Of a stretch of 64,000 bases of DNA, positions 16,014-26,100 are shown piece after piece. The stretch is from Winogradskyella sp. (GTDB lineage Bacteria; Bacteroidota; Bacteroidia; Flavobacteriales; Flavobacteriaceae). The notes under the pieces were generated by a model. That model saw only the letters and a list, made by a program, of their open reading frames with translations. It searched no databases and was not told the DNA's origin. The DNA is taken from assembly GCF_013213835.1 (NCBI RefSeq), contig NZ_JABSSU010000009.1, positions 8,853 to 72,852 on the forward strand, written 5' to 3'. The first letter of the stretch is position 1, and every line of letters starts with the position of its first letter. The position numbers were made by a program, and so were the translations under genes.

Positions 16014-18059
16014 TTATAAGTTGATGATATCATTGATAATAAAATATGCTTCTTGTATGTGTGGGTCTGTTTTAAGTTCTTTAAGTAATTGTTGATTTAA
16101 GTTTTTGGAATCTTCATTATACCCTAAAATAGCAGTTGTTGAACTTGTGTTCTTAACATCAATAAGAGTTGTGTTGTTTTCAATACTGTCATTATATGTT
16201 TTCCAAGCATCATTGTATCTTTTGTTATCGTTAAAGATGTAATCTAGAGTTAGTGGAAATATACCTTCTTTTTTGACATAATCATTGATGAAAATCGCAT
16301 TGAAAGATTCAATGGATTTAAATATACTGTTATTCGTAATACGTGCTCTACTATTTTCTAATATTGAAGTTAAGTCTTTTTTAAGCTTTGGTCTATGTTT
16401 TAAAGTTACTTGAACCGTTTCGTTAGATAATGAGAATGCTTTAAAAAATTCTTGCGATTCATAATTGTGATAGATATCTTTTATTACAATATCTGGCATA
16501 ACACCAGTTTGCTGATGACTCTGACCTGTGACTCTAAAAAATTTGCCAGTAGTAATTTTTATATAATTCGAATTCTGTGAATTTTCAACAGGCAATACCA
16601 CTTGTGAAGTAGCTTTACCATGGGTCGCAGTACCAACAACGATTGCTCTATTGTAATCTTGCAAAGCACCGGCAAAAAATTCTGATGCTGAGGCACTAAA
16701 TTGATTGATGAGAATCACAATTGGTTTTGTAAATAAGGAACCTCTATTAGGATCTCTTATTGTATATAAATCTTCGTTTCGGTATTTTGAAATCGCCACA
16801 GGACCGCGATCTATAAACATACCAGATAAATCAGCAGCTTCTTTCATAGAACCACCACCATTAAATCTTAAGTCTATAATAAGTCCTTGAATATTTTCTT
16901 TTTGAAGCTTATAAAGTTGCTTAGCCACATCGTTTGCGACACCTAAGCCATTAAGGGATTCTGTGTCGGTATAAAAGCTCGGAATGTTAATGTAACCTAT
17001 GGCTTCATCACCAGTTAAAACATAACCAGTTATTGAGTTTTCTTCAACTTCAATTTCTGTTTTTCTAAGTTTTATTGACTTTATTTGACCATCTTGTTTT
17101 TTTATTTTGAAGGTCATAACGTTAGATGATACGTCATCAATAAAATTCCTAATGGTTTCATTAGAAGTGCAATAGGTTTCTAAGGTTTTGTTTTTATTTT
17201 GAATTTCTAATATGACATCCTCAACATCTAATCCGCCATTTTTAAAGGCTGCACTACCAGGCGTAATGAATGAAATGACGATATCACCATTTTTTTTCTT
17301 ACTGGTTGTAATTCCGAAAGACAGTTTTGAATTGGATAAGGATTGATAAAAAATATTCTTTTCTGAAGCTAGAAAGTAACTAGAATTAGGGTCTTGATAT
17401 TTTAAAAATGCATCTAAAAAAGCAGATTCTACCATATTTGGAACTGAACCTTTAGTTTGAAGCAATTCATCTAAAAGGCAAATCTCATTCTGAATAATCT
17501 TATCTTTTATTTCTGCTTCAAGTGCATTAAAATTATTTTTGATATTATCGAGAACACTATCATTTTCTACAAGCTTACGTAGTAATTTGTATCGCACTTT
17601 CTTATTCCAATATTTTAAAACTTTAGTATCATTTTTAAAATATTCAACATCATCATCTTTGCTATAAAGTAAGCTATCTTTTCCGGTATAATCTAGTTTT
17701 TGTTTTTTTAAATCTTCAAGAATTCGTTTAGACTTATTTATACGTTCTTGTAGTGTGGTACTGTACTTTTCAATAAAGTCACAGTCTTTACTTTTAATGT
17801 AGTCGTCAATTAAGTATTCATCCGATTTAAATGTATTAACATCTTCTTGAGTAAAAAACGTCTGATTTTCATCAATACTTTTTAAAAAGAGTGAAAACAC
17901 ACCTTTGGAAAGACTGTCGTTAAGTGGTTTAGGACTGTAATGCGAAGTTTCAACTAAACCGTTAATCTTCCCCAGTTCATAACAAAACGAAATATCTTGT
18001 GAAGACGCAATAAGGCAAAAACTTACTGTGAATACAGTAAGAATATATGTTCTAATCAT
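16014..18059 (-). CDS. S41 family C-terminal processing protease (Prc/Tsp-like)
   Basis: A 681-aa periplasmic protease with signal peptide MIRTYILTVFTVSFCLIASS, cleaved before QD. It has an N-terminal helical Tsp-type domain (about 30-230), a PDZ domain (about 240-335, GSAAFKNGGLDVEDVILEI), and an S41 catalytic core. The Ser/Lys dyad is S457 in NQFSASASEFF and K482 in THGKATSQ, 25 residues apart as in E. coli Tsp, with the GFNGGG-like DLRFNGGGS loop near 397-404. It trims C-termini of envelope proteins. It lies between phhB (gap 3 bp) and the secreted coiled-coil gene. Confidence 0.93.
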   Translation of the reverse strand: MIRTYILTVFTVSFCLIASSQDISFCYELGKINGLVETSHYSPKPLNDSLSKGVFSLFLKSIDENQTFFTQEDVNTFKSDEYLIDDYIKSKDCDFIEKYSTTLQERINKSKRILEDLKKQKLDYTGKDSLLYSKDDDVEYFKNDTKVLKYWNKKVRYKLLRKLVENDSVLDNIKNNFNALEAEIKDKIIQNEICLLDELLQTKGSVPNMVESAFLDAFLKYQDPNSSYFLASEKNIFYQSLSNSKLSFGITTSKKKNGDIVISFITPGSAAFKNGGLDVEDVILEIQNKNKTLETYCTSNETIRNFIDDVSSNVMTFKIKKQDGQIKSIKLRKTEIEVEENSITGYVLTGDEAIGYINIPSFYTDTESLNGLGVANDVAKQLYKLQKENIQGLIIDLRFNGGGSMKEAADLSGMFIDRGPVAISKYRNEDLYTIRDPNRGSLFTKPIVILINQFSASASEFFAGALQDYNRAIVVGTATHGKATSQVVLPVENSQNSNYIKITTGKFFRVTGQSHQQTGVMPDIVIKDIYHNYESQEFFKAFSLSNETVQVTLKHRPKLKKDLTSILENSRARITNNSIFKSIESFNAIFINDYVKKEGIFPLTLDYIFNDNKRYNDAWKTYNDSIENNTTLIDVKNTSSTTAILGYNEDSKNLNQQLLKELKTDPHIQEAYFIINDIINL

Positions 18060-18062
18060 TAA

Positions 18063-18353
18063 TTAATCTTCTTCTTCAACAACAATAGCTTCAATGGCTT
18101 GAGCAAGCTTAAAATCTTTTTCGGTGACACCACCAGCATCATGTGTAGATAAAGAAATCTTTAAAACGTTGTAAACGTTACTCCAATCTGGATGATGGTT
18201 ATGAGCTTCACATTCAAAAGCAATTCTACTCATTGCACTAAAACAATCTTTGAAATTTTCAAATTCATATTCAACATGTATGCCATTATCGTAATATTCC
18301 CATTCTGGAAAGTGTAGTAGTTTTTTTTCTATTGTAGATTCGTCTAGCTTCAT
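18063..18353 (-). CDS. phhB: 4a-hydroxytetrahydrobiopterin dehydratase
   Basis: A 96-aa pterin-4a-carbinolamine dehydratase of normal length. The active-site motif EAHNHHPDW (about 48-56) contains the catalytic histidines, followed by NVYNVLKISLSTHDAGGVTEKDF. It regenerates the pterin cofactor after aromatic amino acid hydroxylation. No hydroxylase gene is in this window. It sits 3 bp upstream of the S41 protease gene, likely as a positional operon without shared function. Confidence 0.95.
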   Translation of the reverse strand: MKLDESTIEKKLLHFPEWEYYDNGIHVEYEFENFKDCFSAMSRIAFECEAHNHHPDWSNVYNVLKISLSTHDAGGVTEKDFKLAQAIEAIVVEEED

Positions 18354-18401
18354 TGTAAATAATTTCTCCTAAATTAAGAAAATAAGAATTATACAACAAG
18401 C

Positions 18402-19232
18402 TTATTTTTGAAGTTCTTGTAATACCATTTCAGATGTAATTTGCAAGTGTTTAGGTAATGTGTTGAATTTTGGTAAAACCGCTAAATACCTGTCTTCATT
18501 GGTAGTATAAACATGTTTTAGCTTTACTTTTTTAGACGATATAAACTCTAATATGTTTTTTACAAATTCATCGTGATGCACTAAATCGGTACTGCCTAAA
18601 TGAAAAATACCGTATTTCTTTCGGTTAATAATGTAATGAATTTGTTGTGTGACTTTTTTATCTAAAGTCACGTTCATGATTAAATTTGGAAAGATTTCTA
18701 CAGATTCATTTTCAGAAATGCGTTGTTTCATTTCAACGATTCTTGGGCAATTATTACCAAAAACCATCGGCAGTCTTAAAACGGCGACTTGTTTCTTAGG
18801 TAAACGCAAAAGCAAGTTTTCAATTTTAATCTTAAAATGCCCATACTTGCTATGACTTAAGGTTTTGTCTAGTTCGTAACTAGGAAATTTACTGTAAGCA
18901 TCAAAGGCGTTGGCAGAGGATAAAAATATAATCTTACATCCAAACGCTGTAGCATATTCTGCGATATGTTGATGTGCAATGGTTTGGGCATTAAAATCAC
19001 CTCTTAATGCCGAGATGATAATATCTGGTTTGCAGACTTCAAGAACTTCGTAGACATCATCTTCCTCAACATTATATTGTAAAAATTGATTATTATCTAC
19101 AAAAGCCTTTTTTGGTTTCCTATAGGTGCCAAATGTCTTAAAATAGGGAGCAAGTTCTTTATAAATAGCGTTACCTAAATAACCGCTAGCACCAAGAATT
19201 AATATGCGATATTTCTGCAAGTCTTTCTTCAT
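18402..19232 (-). CDS. NAD(P)-dependent epimerase/dTDP-4-dehydrorhamnose reductase-like protein
   Basis: A 276-aa extended short-chain dehydrogenase of the RmlD-like (atypical) type. The nucleotide-binding loop GASGYLGNAIYKEL is at residues 14-27, and FLSSANAFDAYS marks the catalytic Ser/Thr region. The usual YxxxK is replaced by a segment ELDKTLSHSKYGHFKIKIE, where SKYGHFK could supply Tyr and Lys. It may act on a nucleotide sugar. It lies between gcvT and phhB, all on the minus strand with short gaps. The substrate is unknown. Confidence 0.82.
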   Translation of the reverse strand: MKKDLQKYRILILGASGYLGNAIYKELAPYFKTFGTYRKPKKAFVDNNQFLQYNVEEDDVYEVLEVCKPDIIISALRGDFNAQTIAHQHIAEYATAFGCKIIFLSSANAFDAYSKFPSYELDKTLSHSKYGHFKIKIENLLLRLPKKQVAVLRLPMVFGNNCPRIVEMKQRISENESVEIFPNLIMNVTLDKKVTQQIHYIINRKKYGIFHLGSTDLVHHDEFVKNILEFISSKKVKLKHVYTTNEDRYLAVLPKFNTLPKHLQITSEMVLQELQK

Positions 19233-19258
19233 TAATCAAACAGCATAAACCTGAAAAC

Positions 19259-20341
19259 TTAACCTTTGTAGAACGGCAGTTTTACTACTGTCGCTGGGAT
19301 CGCTTTTTTTCTTACTTGAATATTGATTTTACTATCAACCTTTGAAAATACCTTTGGTACATAACCTAAACCGATACCAACACTTAGGCTTGGGCTCATT
19401 GTACCAGAAGTTACATTACCGATAATATTTCCGTTACTGTCAACAATATCATAGCCATGTCTCGGAATACCTCTTTCATCTAATTTAAAGGCTACAAGCT
19501 TGCGCTCTGGTGAGCGCTCTTTCTCCGCTTGTAAGGCTTCGCTATTTGTAAATGGTTTATTGAATTTACAAATCCAGCTTAATCCAGCTTCAATAGGTGA
19601 AGTTGTGTCATCTATATCATTACCATACAAACAGTAACCCATCTCTAATCGTAATGTGTCTCTTGCTGCTAAACCAATTGGTTTAATGCCAAAATCTGCG
19701 CCAGCTTCTAATACTTTATCCCAAATCTGTTGTACTTCAGAATTCTTGCAATAAATTTCAAAACCGCCACTACCAGTATAACCAGTAGCTGAAATAATAA
19801 CGTGTTCTATACCTGCAAAATCCCCAACAACAAAGTTGTAGAATTTAATAGCAGACAAATCATGGCTAGACAAGGATTGCATAGCTTCAACAGCTTTTGG
19901 ACCTTGAATTGCAAGTAGTGAATAGTCTTCACTCAAATCTCGCATTTCTGCACCAACATCATTCTTAGATGATATCCAGTTCCAATCTTTTTCAATATTA
20001 CTGGCATTTACAACTAAAAGGTAAGTTTCTTCTTTGACCTTGTAAATGATTAAATCATCAACAATGCCACCATCATCATTTGGTAAACAGCTGTATTGCG
20101 CTTTTCCGATTTCTAGTTTAGATGCGTCATTACTACTTACTTTCTGAATTAACTCTAATGCTTTAGGACCTTCAATTAAGAATTCGCCCATGTGAGACAC
20201 ATCAAAAACACCAACTGCTTTCCTTACGGTGTCGTGTTCTATATTAACACCTTCATACTGTACAGGCATGTTATATCCTGCAAATGGTACCATTTTGGCA
20301 CCTAAAGCTTTATGTATTTCTGTTAGAGCTGTATTCTTCAT
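19259..20341 (-). CDS. gcvT: aminomethyltransferase (glycine cleavage system T protein)
   Basis: A 360-aa protein of normal length. It transfers the methylene group from aminomethyl-lipoyl GcvH to tetrahydrofolate. Family motifs include the N-terminal [29 protein letters not shown] (about 43-54), [14 protein letters not shown], and the folate-site segment [21 protein letters not shown]. The C-terminal barrel follows with [12 protein letters not shown]. It has its own consensus promoter at 20367-20374, and gcvH and gcvP are not in this window. Confidence 0.97.
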   Translation of the reverse strand: MKNTALTEIHKALGAKMVPFAGYNMPVQYEGVNIEHDTVRKAVGVFDVSHMGEFLIEGPKALELIQKVSSNDASKLEIGKAQYSCLPNDDGGIVDDLIIYKVKEETYLLVVNASNIEKDWNWISSKNDVGAEMRDLSEDYSLLAIQGPKAVEAMQSLSSHDLSAIKFYNFVVGDFAGIEHVIISATGYTGSGGFEIYCKNSEVQQIWDKVLEAGADFGIKPIGLAARDTLRLEMGYCLYGNDIDDTTSPIEAGLSWICKFNKPFTNSEALQAEKERSPERKLVAFKLDERGIPRHGYDIVDSNGNIIGNVTSGTMSPSLSVGIGLGYVPKVFSKVDSKINIQVRKKAIPATVVKLPFYKG

Positions 20342-20366
20342 AATGTGTCTGTAAATATTAGATTCG

Positions 20367-20374
20367 CAAAATTA
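20367..20374 (-). promoter_or_regulatory. -7 promoter box for gcvT
   Basis: The minus strand reads TAATTTTG, matching TAnnTTTG. A minus-strand TTTG at 20398-20401 stands 23 bp away as a possible -33 element. The predicted leader is about 20 nt. No glycine riboswitch is visible. Confidence 0.55.
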
Positions 20375-20395
20375 AGGAAATTTATAGCTTAAATT

Positions 20396-20422
20396 CACAA
20401 AAAAACCACCTAAAAAGGTGGT
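20396..20422 (-). terminator. terminator of the outer-membrane protein gene
   Basis: Stem AACCACCT/AGGTGGTT (20403-20422) with an AAAA loop, followed on the minus strand by a run of T's (20404-20398). It ends the gene at 20445-20918 just before the gcvT promoter. Confidence 0.85.
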
Positions 20423-20444
20423 TAATTTATCTATGTTGATGATA

Positions 20445-20918
20445 TTAAAATTGATATCTAATACCTAATGCGATATCAAAATCTAAATCGTCATTAAAAT
20501 CCCCAAAACCAAGTTCTGGTCTAAAATCTAAGGATAGTAGTAGTGGAATATCAAAGTTGTATTCAATACCTACATTACCTGCCGCAACTAAAAATGTATC
20601 GCTATCATCTAACTCATCAACACTATATGAACCAATTCCGCCACCAGCACCAGCATACCAATTAAAATCACCATCTAATTCCCAAACCCATTGGTATAAA
20701 CCAGTAAGTTTAAAACCATCATAATTTTTACCACTGCGCCATCCTAAGTTAGCTTCTAGACGATTGTTATCATTTAATGCACGTTGGTATGATACTTCAG
20801 CACCAAATCCATCACTATCACCTAGTCTAAGTCCTATGGCATTTTCAGAAATGTTTTGAGCAGTAGCTAGAGTTAAACCAAGTGTAAGGGCAAAAAAGGT
20901 TAAAAATAATTTCTTCAT
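20445..20918 (-). CDS. small outer-membrane beta-barrel protein
   Basis: A 157-aa protein with signal peptide MKKLFLTFFALTLGLTLATA, cleaved before QNIS. The mature part alternates polar and hydrophobic residues with glycine turns (AIGLRLGDSDGFGAEVSYQR, WYAGAGGGIGSY, LDFRPELGFGD) and ends with GIRYQF, a terminal aromatic as in outer-membrane barrels. This suggests an eight-stranded barrel. The function is unknown. It is a single gene with its own promoter (20955-20962) and terminator. Confidence 0.8.
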   Translation of the reverse strand: MKKLFLTFFALTLGLTLATAQNISENAIGLRLGDSDGFGAEVSYQRALNDNNRLEANLGWRSGKNYDGFKLTGLYQWVWELDGDFNWYAGAGGGIGSYSVDELDDSDTFLVAAGNVGIEYNFDIPLLLSLDFRPELGFGDFNDDLDFDIALGIRYQF

Positions 20919-20954
20919 AATTTTTCGTTTTTAAATTGAATGGAATAATGATTA

Positions 20955-20962
20955 CAAAAATA
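20955..20962 (-). promoter_or_regulatory. -7 promoter box for the outer-membrane protein gene
   Basis: The minus strand reads TATTTTTG, matching TAnnTTTG, 36 bp before the ATG at 20918. Confidence 0.5.
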
Positions 20963-21022
20963 ACGCCAAAAGAAAAGATATATTAGATTTCTTTATAGAT
21001 TTATACGCATTTTAATTCCTAG

Positions 21023-23953
21023 ATGAGTAATAATAACACATTACAAGTATTAAAAAATCAGTTAGAAGGTGAGTTGTTTTATGATGATTTAATGAAACGG
21101 CTCTACGCAACAGATGCTTCAGTATATCGCATTTTACCTCTGGCAGTTGCTTATCCGAAGAATGAAAATGATATTAAGACTCTTATAGCGTTTGCTACTG
21201 AACATCAAACGTCATTAATTCCTAGAACTGCAGGAACATCATTAGCAGGTCAGTGTGTTGGTGAAGGAATAGTTGTAGATGTATCAAAATACTTCACTAA
21301 AATAATTAGTCTAGATGAAGCTAATAAAACAGTAACTGTTCAACCTGGTGTTGTTAGAGATGAATTGAATAATTATCTAAAACCTTTTGGTTTGTTTTTT
21401 GGGCCAAATACATCAACTTCTAATCGTTGTATGATTGGTGGAATGGTTGGTAATAATTCTTCAGGAACAACCTCAATAAAGTATGGTGTAACTCGTGATA
21501 AAGTCATTTCGTTAAGGACCATTTTATGCGATGGTTCAAGTGTTGTTTTTAACTCGAAATCAAAAACTGAGTTTCAAAATTACACTTCATTAAAAACTTT
21601 AGAAAGAAATATCTATAAAACACTATATCAATTGCTTAACAATTCAGACGTGATTGATGAAATTCAAAAAGAATTTCCAAATAGTAATATTCATAGACGT
21701 AACACAGGTTATGCTTTAGATGAGCTTATTGCTTCTGAAGTTTTTGATGAAAATTCTTCTGAATCTTTCAACTTTTGTAAACTATTATCTGGTAGTGAAG
21801 GTACACTTGCATTCACAACAAAAATTACCTTACAACTAGATGATTTACCGCCGAAAGAAAATGTGACAATTGCATTACATTTTGATTCTATTTCGAGCTG
21901 TTTAAAAGCTGTTAAACCTGCTATGCGACATGATTTATTCATGTGTGAAATGTTGGATAAAACAATTTTAGATTTAACCAAGCATAATAAAGAACAGCAA
22001 AAAAATAGAGCATTTATTGAAGGTGACCCAGAAGCGATTTTGTTATGTGAATTACGTTCACACTCTAATGAAGATTTACAATCTCAAATAGAAAAGTTTT
22101 TAATTCATATAAATGAAGCTAAACTTAGCTACGCTTATCCGGTATTAAAAGGTGAAGCCATTACTCAAGCCTTCGAACTTCGTAAAGCTGGCTTAGGCTT
22201 ATTGGGTAATATGGTTGGTGATAAAAAAGCTGTGGCTTGTATTGAGGATACTGCGGTTGAATTAGATGATTTGGCCGATTATATTGATGATTTTACAGCT
22301 TTAATGAAGCGTTATCAACAAAAAGCGGTCTATTATGCGCATGCTGGTGCTGGTGAATTACATTTGAGACCAATTCTTAACCTTAAGGATAAAGAAGATG
22401 TAAAACACTTTAGAACCATTACAACAGAAGTTGCACAATTGGTTAAAAAATATGGTGGTTCTATGTCTGGTGAACATGGTGATGGTATTGTTAGAGGTGA
22501 GTTTGTTAAGATGATGATAGGTGATAAGAATTATCAATTACTAAGACAGATAAAGTCTGTTTTTGACCCAAAAAACATCTTTAATCCAGGTAAAATAGTG
22601 GATGCGTTACCTATGGATGCGTCGTTAAGATCCGATTTTAGCGAGAAAGAAGTAGAAATTGATACCATTTTAGACTTTTCTGTTTCAGAAGGTATATTAA
22701 GAGAAGCTGAGAAATGCAATGGTTCTGGTGATTGTAGAAAGTTACCAGAATTTGGTGGTACCATGTGTCCGAGCTATCGTGCTACTCGAAATGAAAAAGA
22801 CACAACACGAGCAAGAGCAAATGCACTGCGAGAATTTTTAACACATTCTGAAAAACCAAACCGTTTTAACCATGAAGAGCTAAAAGATGTTTTTGATTTA
22901 TGTTTAAGCTGTAAAGCTTGTAAAACAGAATGTCCAAGTAGTGTTGATGTAGCTAGTCTTAAAGCAGAGTTTCAGTATCAATATCAAAAAGTTAATGGGA
23001 CAACCTTAAGGCAACGCTTTTTTGCCAATGCAACGAGATATAATAAGATAGCATCGCGAATGCCTAAGTTTTATAATTCTTTGTTTGAAAATTCATTCGC
23101 TTCAAAGATTATTAAAAAGTTTTCTAGCATTCATCCTCAGAGAAGTTTACCAAAAGTTACTAAGGCATTTTCTAGTATTCAAGTTCAAAATGAATATTTA
23201 GATGAAAGTTTGCTTCATACAAAGCCTATAAAAAAGGTATTTCTTTACGTAGATGAATTTACTAACTATTTAGAATCCGATATTGCTCTAGATGCCAAAC
23301 TTCTCTTAGAATGTTTAGGTTTTAATGTTCTGCCAATATCGCATTTAGAATCTGGCAGGTCTTATATTTCAAAAGGCTTTTTAGAAAAAGCAAAAACACT
23401 TGCCAATACTAATATTTCATACTTTAAAAATAAGTTATCAGAAGATGTGTCTTTAGTAGGTATTGAACCTTCAGCAATTCTTACATTTAAAGACGAATAT
23501 ATACGATTAGCTGATGATAAAGATACAGCTAAAGAAATAGCAAAGCATACATTTTTGATTGAAGACTTTATTCAAAAAGAAATAGAACTTGGTAATATTA
23601 CTTCAGAACAATTTACAACCGAAGCGAAAACCATAAAATTTCATGGGCATTGTTATCAAAAAGCATTAGCAAACCAAAAGTCAAGTTTTGATGTTTTAAA
23701 CCTTCCTAAGAATTACAAGGTTACAATTATTCCAAGTGGTTGCTGCGGTATGGCAGGAAGCTTTGGTTACGAGAAAGAGCATTATGATGTTAGTATGGCT
23801 ATTGGTGAGCAAACTTTATTTCCTGCAGTACAAAAAGCTAATGCTGATGTTATTATTGCTGCAAATGGCACAAGTTGTAGACATCAAATAAAGGATGGTA
23901 CAGGAAGATTAGCAAAACATCCAATAACAATTCTTAAAGAAGCTTTAATTTGA
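21023..23953 (+). CDS. FAD-linked oxidase with Fe-S C-terminus (YdiJ-like, D-2-hydroxyacid dehydrogenase)
   Basis: A 976-aa fusion. The N-terminal FAD-binding type 4 domain (about 40-190, with RTAGTSLAGQCVGEGIVVD) and FAD oxidase C-terminal domain (about 230-535, with YYAHAGAGELHLRP and SGEHGDGIVRGEF) resemble GlcD and D-lactate dehydrogenases. A ferredoxin-like region follows, with CLSCKACKTECP near 627-638. The C-terminal cysteine-rich domain contains GHCYQKAL and SGCCGMAGSFGYE (near 905). The layout and length match E. coli YdiJ, a D-2-hydroxyglutarate dehydrogenase; D-lactate is the alternative substrate. The 3' end overlaps the convergent phosphoesterase gene by 9 bp. Confidence 0.88.
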   Translation: MSNNNTLQVLKNQLEGELFYDDLMKRLYATDASVYRILPLAVAYPKNENDIKTLIAFATEHQTSLIPRTAGTSLAGQCVGEGIVVDVSKYFTKIISLDEANKTVTVQPGVVRDELNNYLKPFGLFFGPNTSTSNRCMIGGMVGNNSSGTTSIKYGVTRDKVISLRTILCDGSSVVFNSKSKTEFQNYTSLKTLERNIYKTLYQLLNNSDVIDEIQKEFPNSNIHRRNTGYALDELIASEVFDENSSESFNFCKLLSGSEGTLAFTTKITLQLDDLPPKENVTIALHFDSISSCLKAVKPAMRHDLFMCEMLDKTILDLTKHNKEQQKNRAFIEGDPEAILLCELRSHSNEDLQSQIEKFLIHINEAKLSYAYPVLKGEAITQAFELRKAGLGLLGNMVGDKKAVACIEDTAVELDDLADYIDDFTALMKRYQQKAVYYAHAGAGELHLRPILNLKDKEDVKHFRTITTEVAQLVKKYGGSMSGEHGDGIVRGEFVKMMIGDKNYQLLRQIKSVFDPKNIFNPGKIVDALPMDASLRSDFSEKEVEIDTILDFSVSEGILREAEKCNGSGDCRKLPEFGGTMCPSYRATRNEKDTTRARANALREFLTHSEKPNRFNHEELKDVFDLCLSCKACKTECPSSVDVASLKAEFQYQYQKVNGTTLRQRFFANATRYNKIASRMPKFYNSLFENSFASKIIKKFSSIHPQRSLPKVTKAFSSIQVQNEYLDESLLHTKPIKKVFLYVDEFTNYLESDIALDAKLLLECLGFNVLPISHLESGRSYISKGFLEKAKTLANTNISYFKNKLSEDVSLVGIEPSAILTFKDEYIRLADDKDTAKEIAKHTFLIEDFIQKEIELGNITSEQFTTEAKTIKFHGHCYQKALANQKSSFDVLNLPKNYKVTIIPSGCCGMAGSFGYEKEHYDVSMAIGEQTLFPAVQKANADVIIAANGTSCRHQIKDGTGRLAKHPITILKEALI

Positions 23954-24823
23954 TTTGTTTTTTTTCTTTGGTGGTTCAACGATAGTAATAGCTGCAATTA
24001 AGTCCTTTACATCAATTTCTTTAATGTCCTCATCAGCGTGAAATGGCGCGAGCTTGTCTTCATCATAGTTATAGATTTTCCAACGTTTAAATTGGTACTC
24101 TAATGCTGTGAAGTTTTCAACCCAATCTCCAGAATTTAAGTAGATTGTCTTTCCATGCTTATTTTCTTTAACAATCATTTTGGGCTGATGTATATGTCCA
24201 CAGACCACATAATCATAACCATTTTCTATTGCTAAATCCGTGGCAACTGTCTCAAAATCATTAATATATTTTATAGCGCCCTTTACACTGTTTTTAATCT
24301 TTTTAGACAATGAATAACGTTCTTTGCCAGACTTCTCTAAAAACCAATTGACTCCACTATTTAACAGAATTAATAGATCATAGCCCCAACCACCAAGTTT
24401 TGCTAACCATTTTGCATTTTGTATAGAAATGTCAAAAACATCGCCATGGAAAAACCATGCTTTTTTACCGTCAAGTTCAAGAACAATTTTGTTGACGATA
24501 GAAATGTTTCCAATTTCACAATCGGTAAACTTCCGAAGCATTTCGTCGTGATTACCCGTAATGTAGATGACTTCTGTACCGTTAGCAGCCAAATCCATAA
24601 TCTTTTTGATAACACTCATATGAGCTTTAGGGAAGTATCTTTTTTTGAACTGCCATATATCAATAATATCACCATTAAGTATCAACCTCTTAGGCTCTAT
24701 ACTATTTAAATAGGTTAATAACTGCTTGGCATGACAACCGTAGGTGCCTAAATGCACATCTGAAATTACAGCTACTTCTACTTTTCTCTTGAGGTTCAAA
24801 TCTAATATTAATCGATACTGCAA
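23945..24823 (-). CDS. UDP-2,3-diacylglucosamine diphosphatase family metallophosphoesterase (LpxH-like)
   Basis: A 292-aa calcineurin-like phosphoesterase. The metal-binding motifs appear in order: SDVHLG (21-26), GDIIDIW (51-57), GNHDE (90-94), FHGDVFD, and CGHIHQPK near 208-215. It belongs to the LpxH-type family that cleaves UDP-2,3-diacylglucosamine in lipid A synthesis. Flavobacteria can have more than one such gene, so the exact substrate is not certain. It is single and convergent with the YdiJ-like gene. Confidence 0.85.
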   Translation of the reverse strand: MQYRLILDLNLKRKVEVAVISDVHLGTYGCHAKQLLTYLNSIEPKRLILNGDIIDIWQFKKRYFPKAHMSVIKKIMDLAANGTEVIYITGNHDEMLRKFTDCEIGNISIVNKIVLELDGKKAWFFHGDVFDISIQNAKWLAKLGGWGYDLLILLNSGVNWFLEKSGKERYSLSKKIKNSVKGAIKYINDFETVATDLAIENGYDYVVCGHIHQPKMIVKENKHGKTIYLNSGDWVENFTALEYQFKRWKIYNYDEDKLAPFHADEDIKEIDVKDLIAAITIVEPPKKKNKSN

Positions 24824-24963
24824 ATAACATTAACTGTTATTAACTTACAGTAATAGAATAATTAAAAGTTTATGAGGAAAATGTTATCTAATTGTTAGAC
24901 TATGAAGTAGTTGTAATGCTGTCAGTTAACATTGAAATAACATACCAAAAACGTAGTTCTCTT

Positions 24964-24994
24964 TTTGATTGTTAGTGCAGAAGAATTACATTAG
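24964..24994 (+). promoter_or_regulatory. promoter of aroC
   Basis: TTTG (24964-24967), 19 bp, then TACATTAG (24987-24994). This matches the Bacteroidota pattern TTTG-N19-TAnnTTTG with one mismatch in the -7 box, 16 bp before the aroC ATG. Confidence 0.6.
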
Positions 24995-25010
24995 CAGAAA
25001 AAATTGATTC

Positions 25011-26072
25011 ATGGCTGGAAATTCTTTCGGAAAGGTATTTAAACTAACAACATTTGGCGAATCACATGGCGAAGCAATCGGTGGAATAATTGATGGTTGT
25101 CCTGCGGGAATCACTCTTGATTTTGATGCCATTAAAAATGAAATGAATCGCCGTAAACCTGGGCAATCTAAAATTGTAACCCAACGTAAAGAACCAGATA
25201 CTGTAGATTTTTATTCAGGAATATTTGAAGGTCAAACTACAGGAACACCAATTGGTTTTGTAATTAAGAATACAAATCAAAAATCTAAGGATTATTCGCA
25301 TATAAAAGATGTTTATCGACCAAGTCACGCCGATTATACATATGACCAAAAGTATGGTATAAGAGACTATAGAGGTGGCGGAAGAAGTTCTGCTAGGGAA
25401 ACGGCAAGTAGAGTAGTAGCTGGTGCCATCGCAAAACAAATGTTATCCGATATAAAAATCCATGCCTTTACATCTTCTGTTGGAGATATTTTTATTGATA
25501 AAATGTACCAAGAGTTAGATTTTTCAAAAATAGATGCTAATGATGTGCGTTGCCCAGATGAAGCTTCAGCTGAAAAGATGATTGCAAAAATCAAAGAAAT
25601 AAAAAAGCAAGGTGATACTATTGGTGGTACAATTACTTGTGTTATTCAAAATGTACCTGTCGGATTAGGTGAACCTGTTTTTGATAAACTTCACGCTGAG
25701 TTGGGTAAAGCAATGTTGTCTATAAATGCTGTTAAGGGCTTTGAGTATGGTAGTGGGTTTTGTGGTGCTAAAATGAAAGGAAGCGAACACAATGATTTAT
25801 TTAATGAAGACGGTACTACAAAAACTAATCTTTCTGGAGGCGTACAAGGTGGCATAAGCAATGGAATGGACATTTATTTCAGAGTCGCTTTTAAACCTGT
25901 TGCAACTGTTATTCAGAAGCAAGATGCGCTTAATAGTTCTGGTGAGATTGTAGAAATGCAGGGTAAAGGTCGTCATGATCCTTGTGTTGTACCAAGAGCA
26001 GTACCTATTGTTGAAGCTATGGCTGCACTTGTAATTGCAGATTACACACTTTTACGTAAACAAGAAAAATAA
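25011..26072 (+). CDS. aroC: chorismate synthase
   Basis: A 353-aa protein of normal length. It converts EPSP to chorismate, the last step of the shikimate pathway, using reduced flavin. Diagnostic family motifs are [18 protein letters not shown] (17-34), [18 protein letters not shown] (about 115-132) with the flavin-binding arginines, and [17 protein letters not shown] near the C-terminus. It has its own promoter and is followed by a lipoprotein peptidase gene. Confidence 0.98.
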   Translation: MAGNSFGKVFKLTTFGESHGEAIGGIIDGCPAGITLDFDAIKNEMNRRKPGQSKIVTQRKEPDTVDFYSGIFEGQTTGTPIGFVIKNTNQKSKDYSHIKDVYRPSHADYTYDQKYGIRDYRGGGRSSARETASRVVAGAIAKQMLSDIKIHAFTSSVGDIFIDKMYQELDFSKIDANDVRCPDEASAEKMIAKIKEIKKQGDTIGGTITCVIQNVPVGLGEPVFDKLHAELGKAMLSINAVKGFEYGSGFCGAKMKGSEHNDLFNEDGTTKTNLSGGVQGGISNGMDIYFRVAFKPVATVIQKQDALNSSGEIVEMQGKGRHDPCVVPRAVPIVEAMAALVIADYTLLRKQEK

Positions 26073-26100
26073 ATATCTAATAACTAAAACACTAAATGTT

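Noticed and set aside
26035..26100. 22-codon N-terminal extension of the S9 peptidase
   Set aside because: It would overlap aroC and place polar residues before a clear lipoprotein signal peptide; the start at 26101 is preferred.
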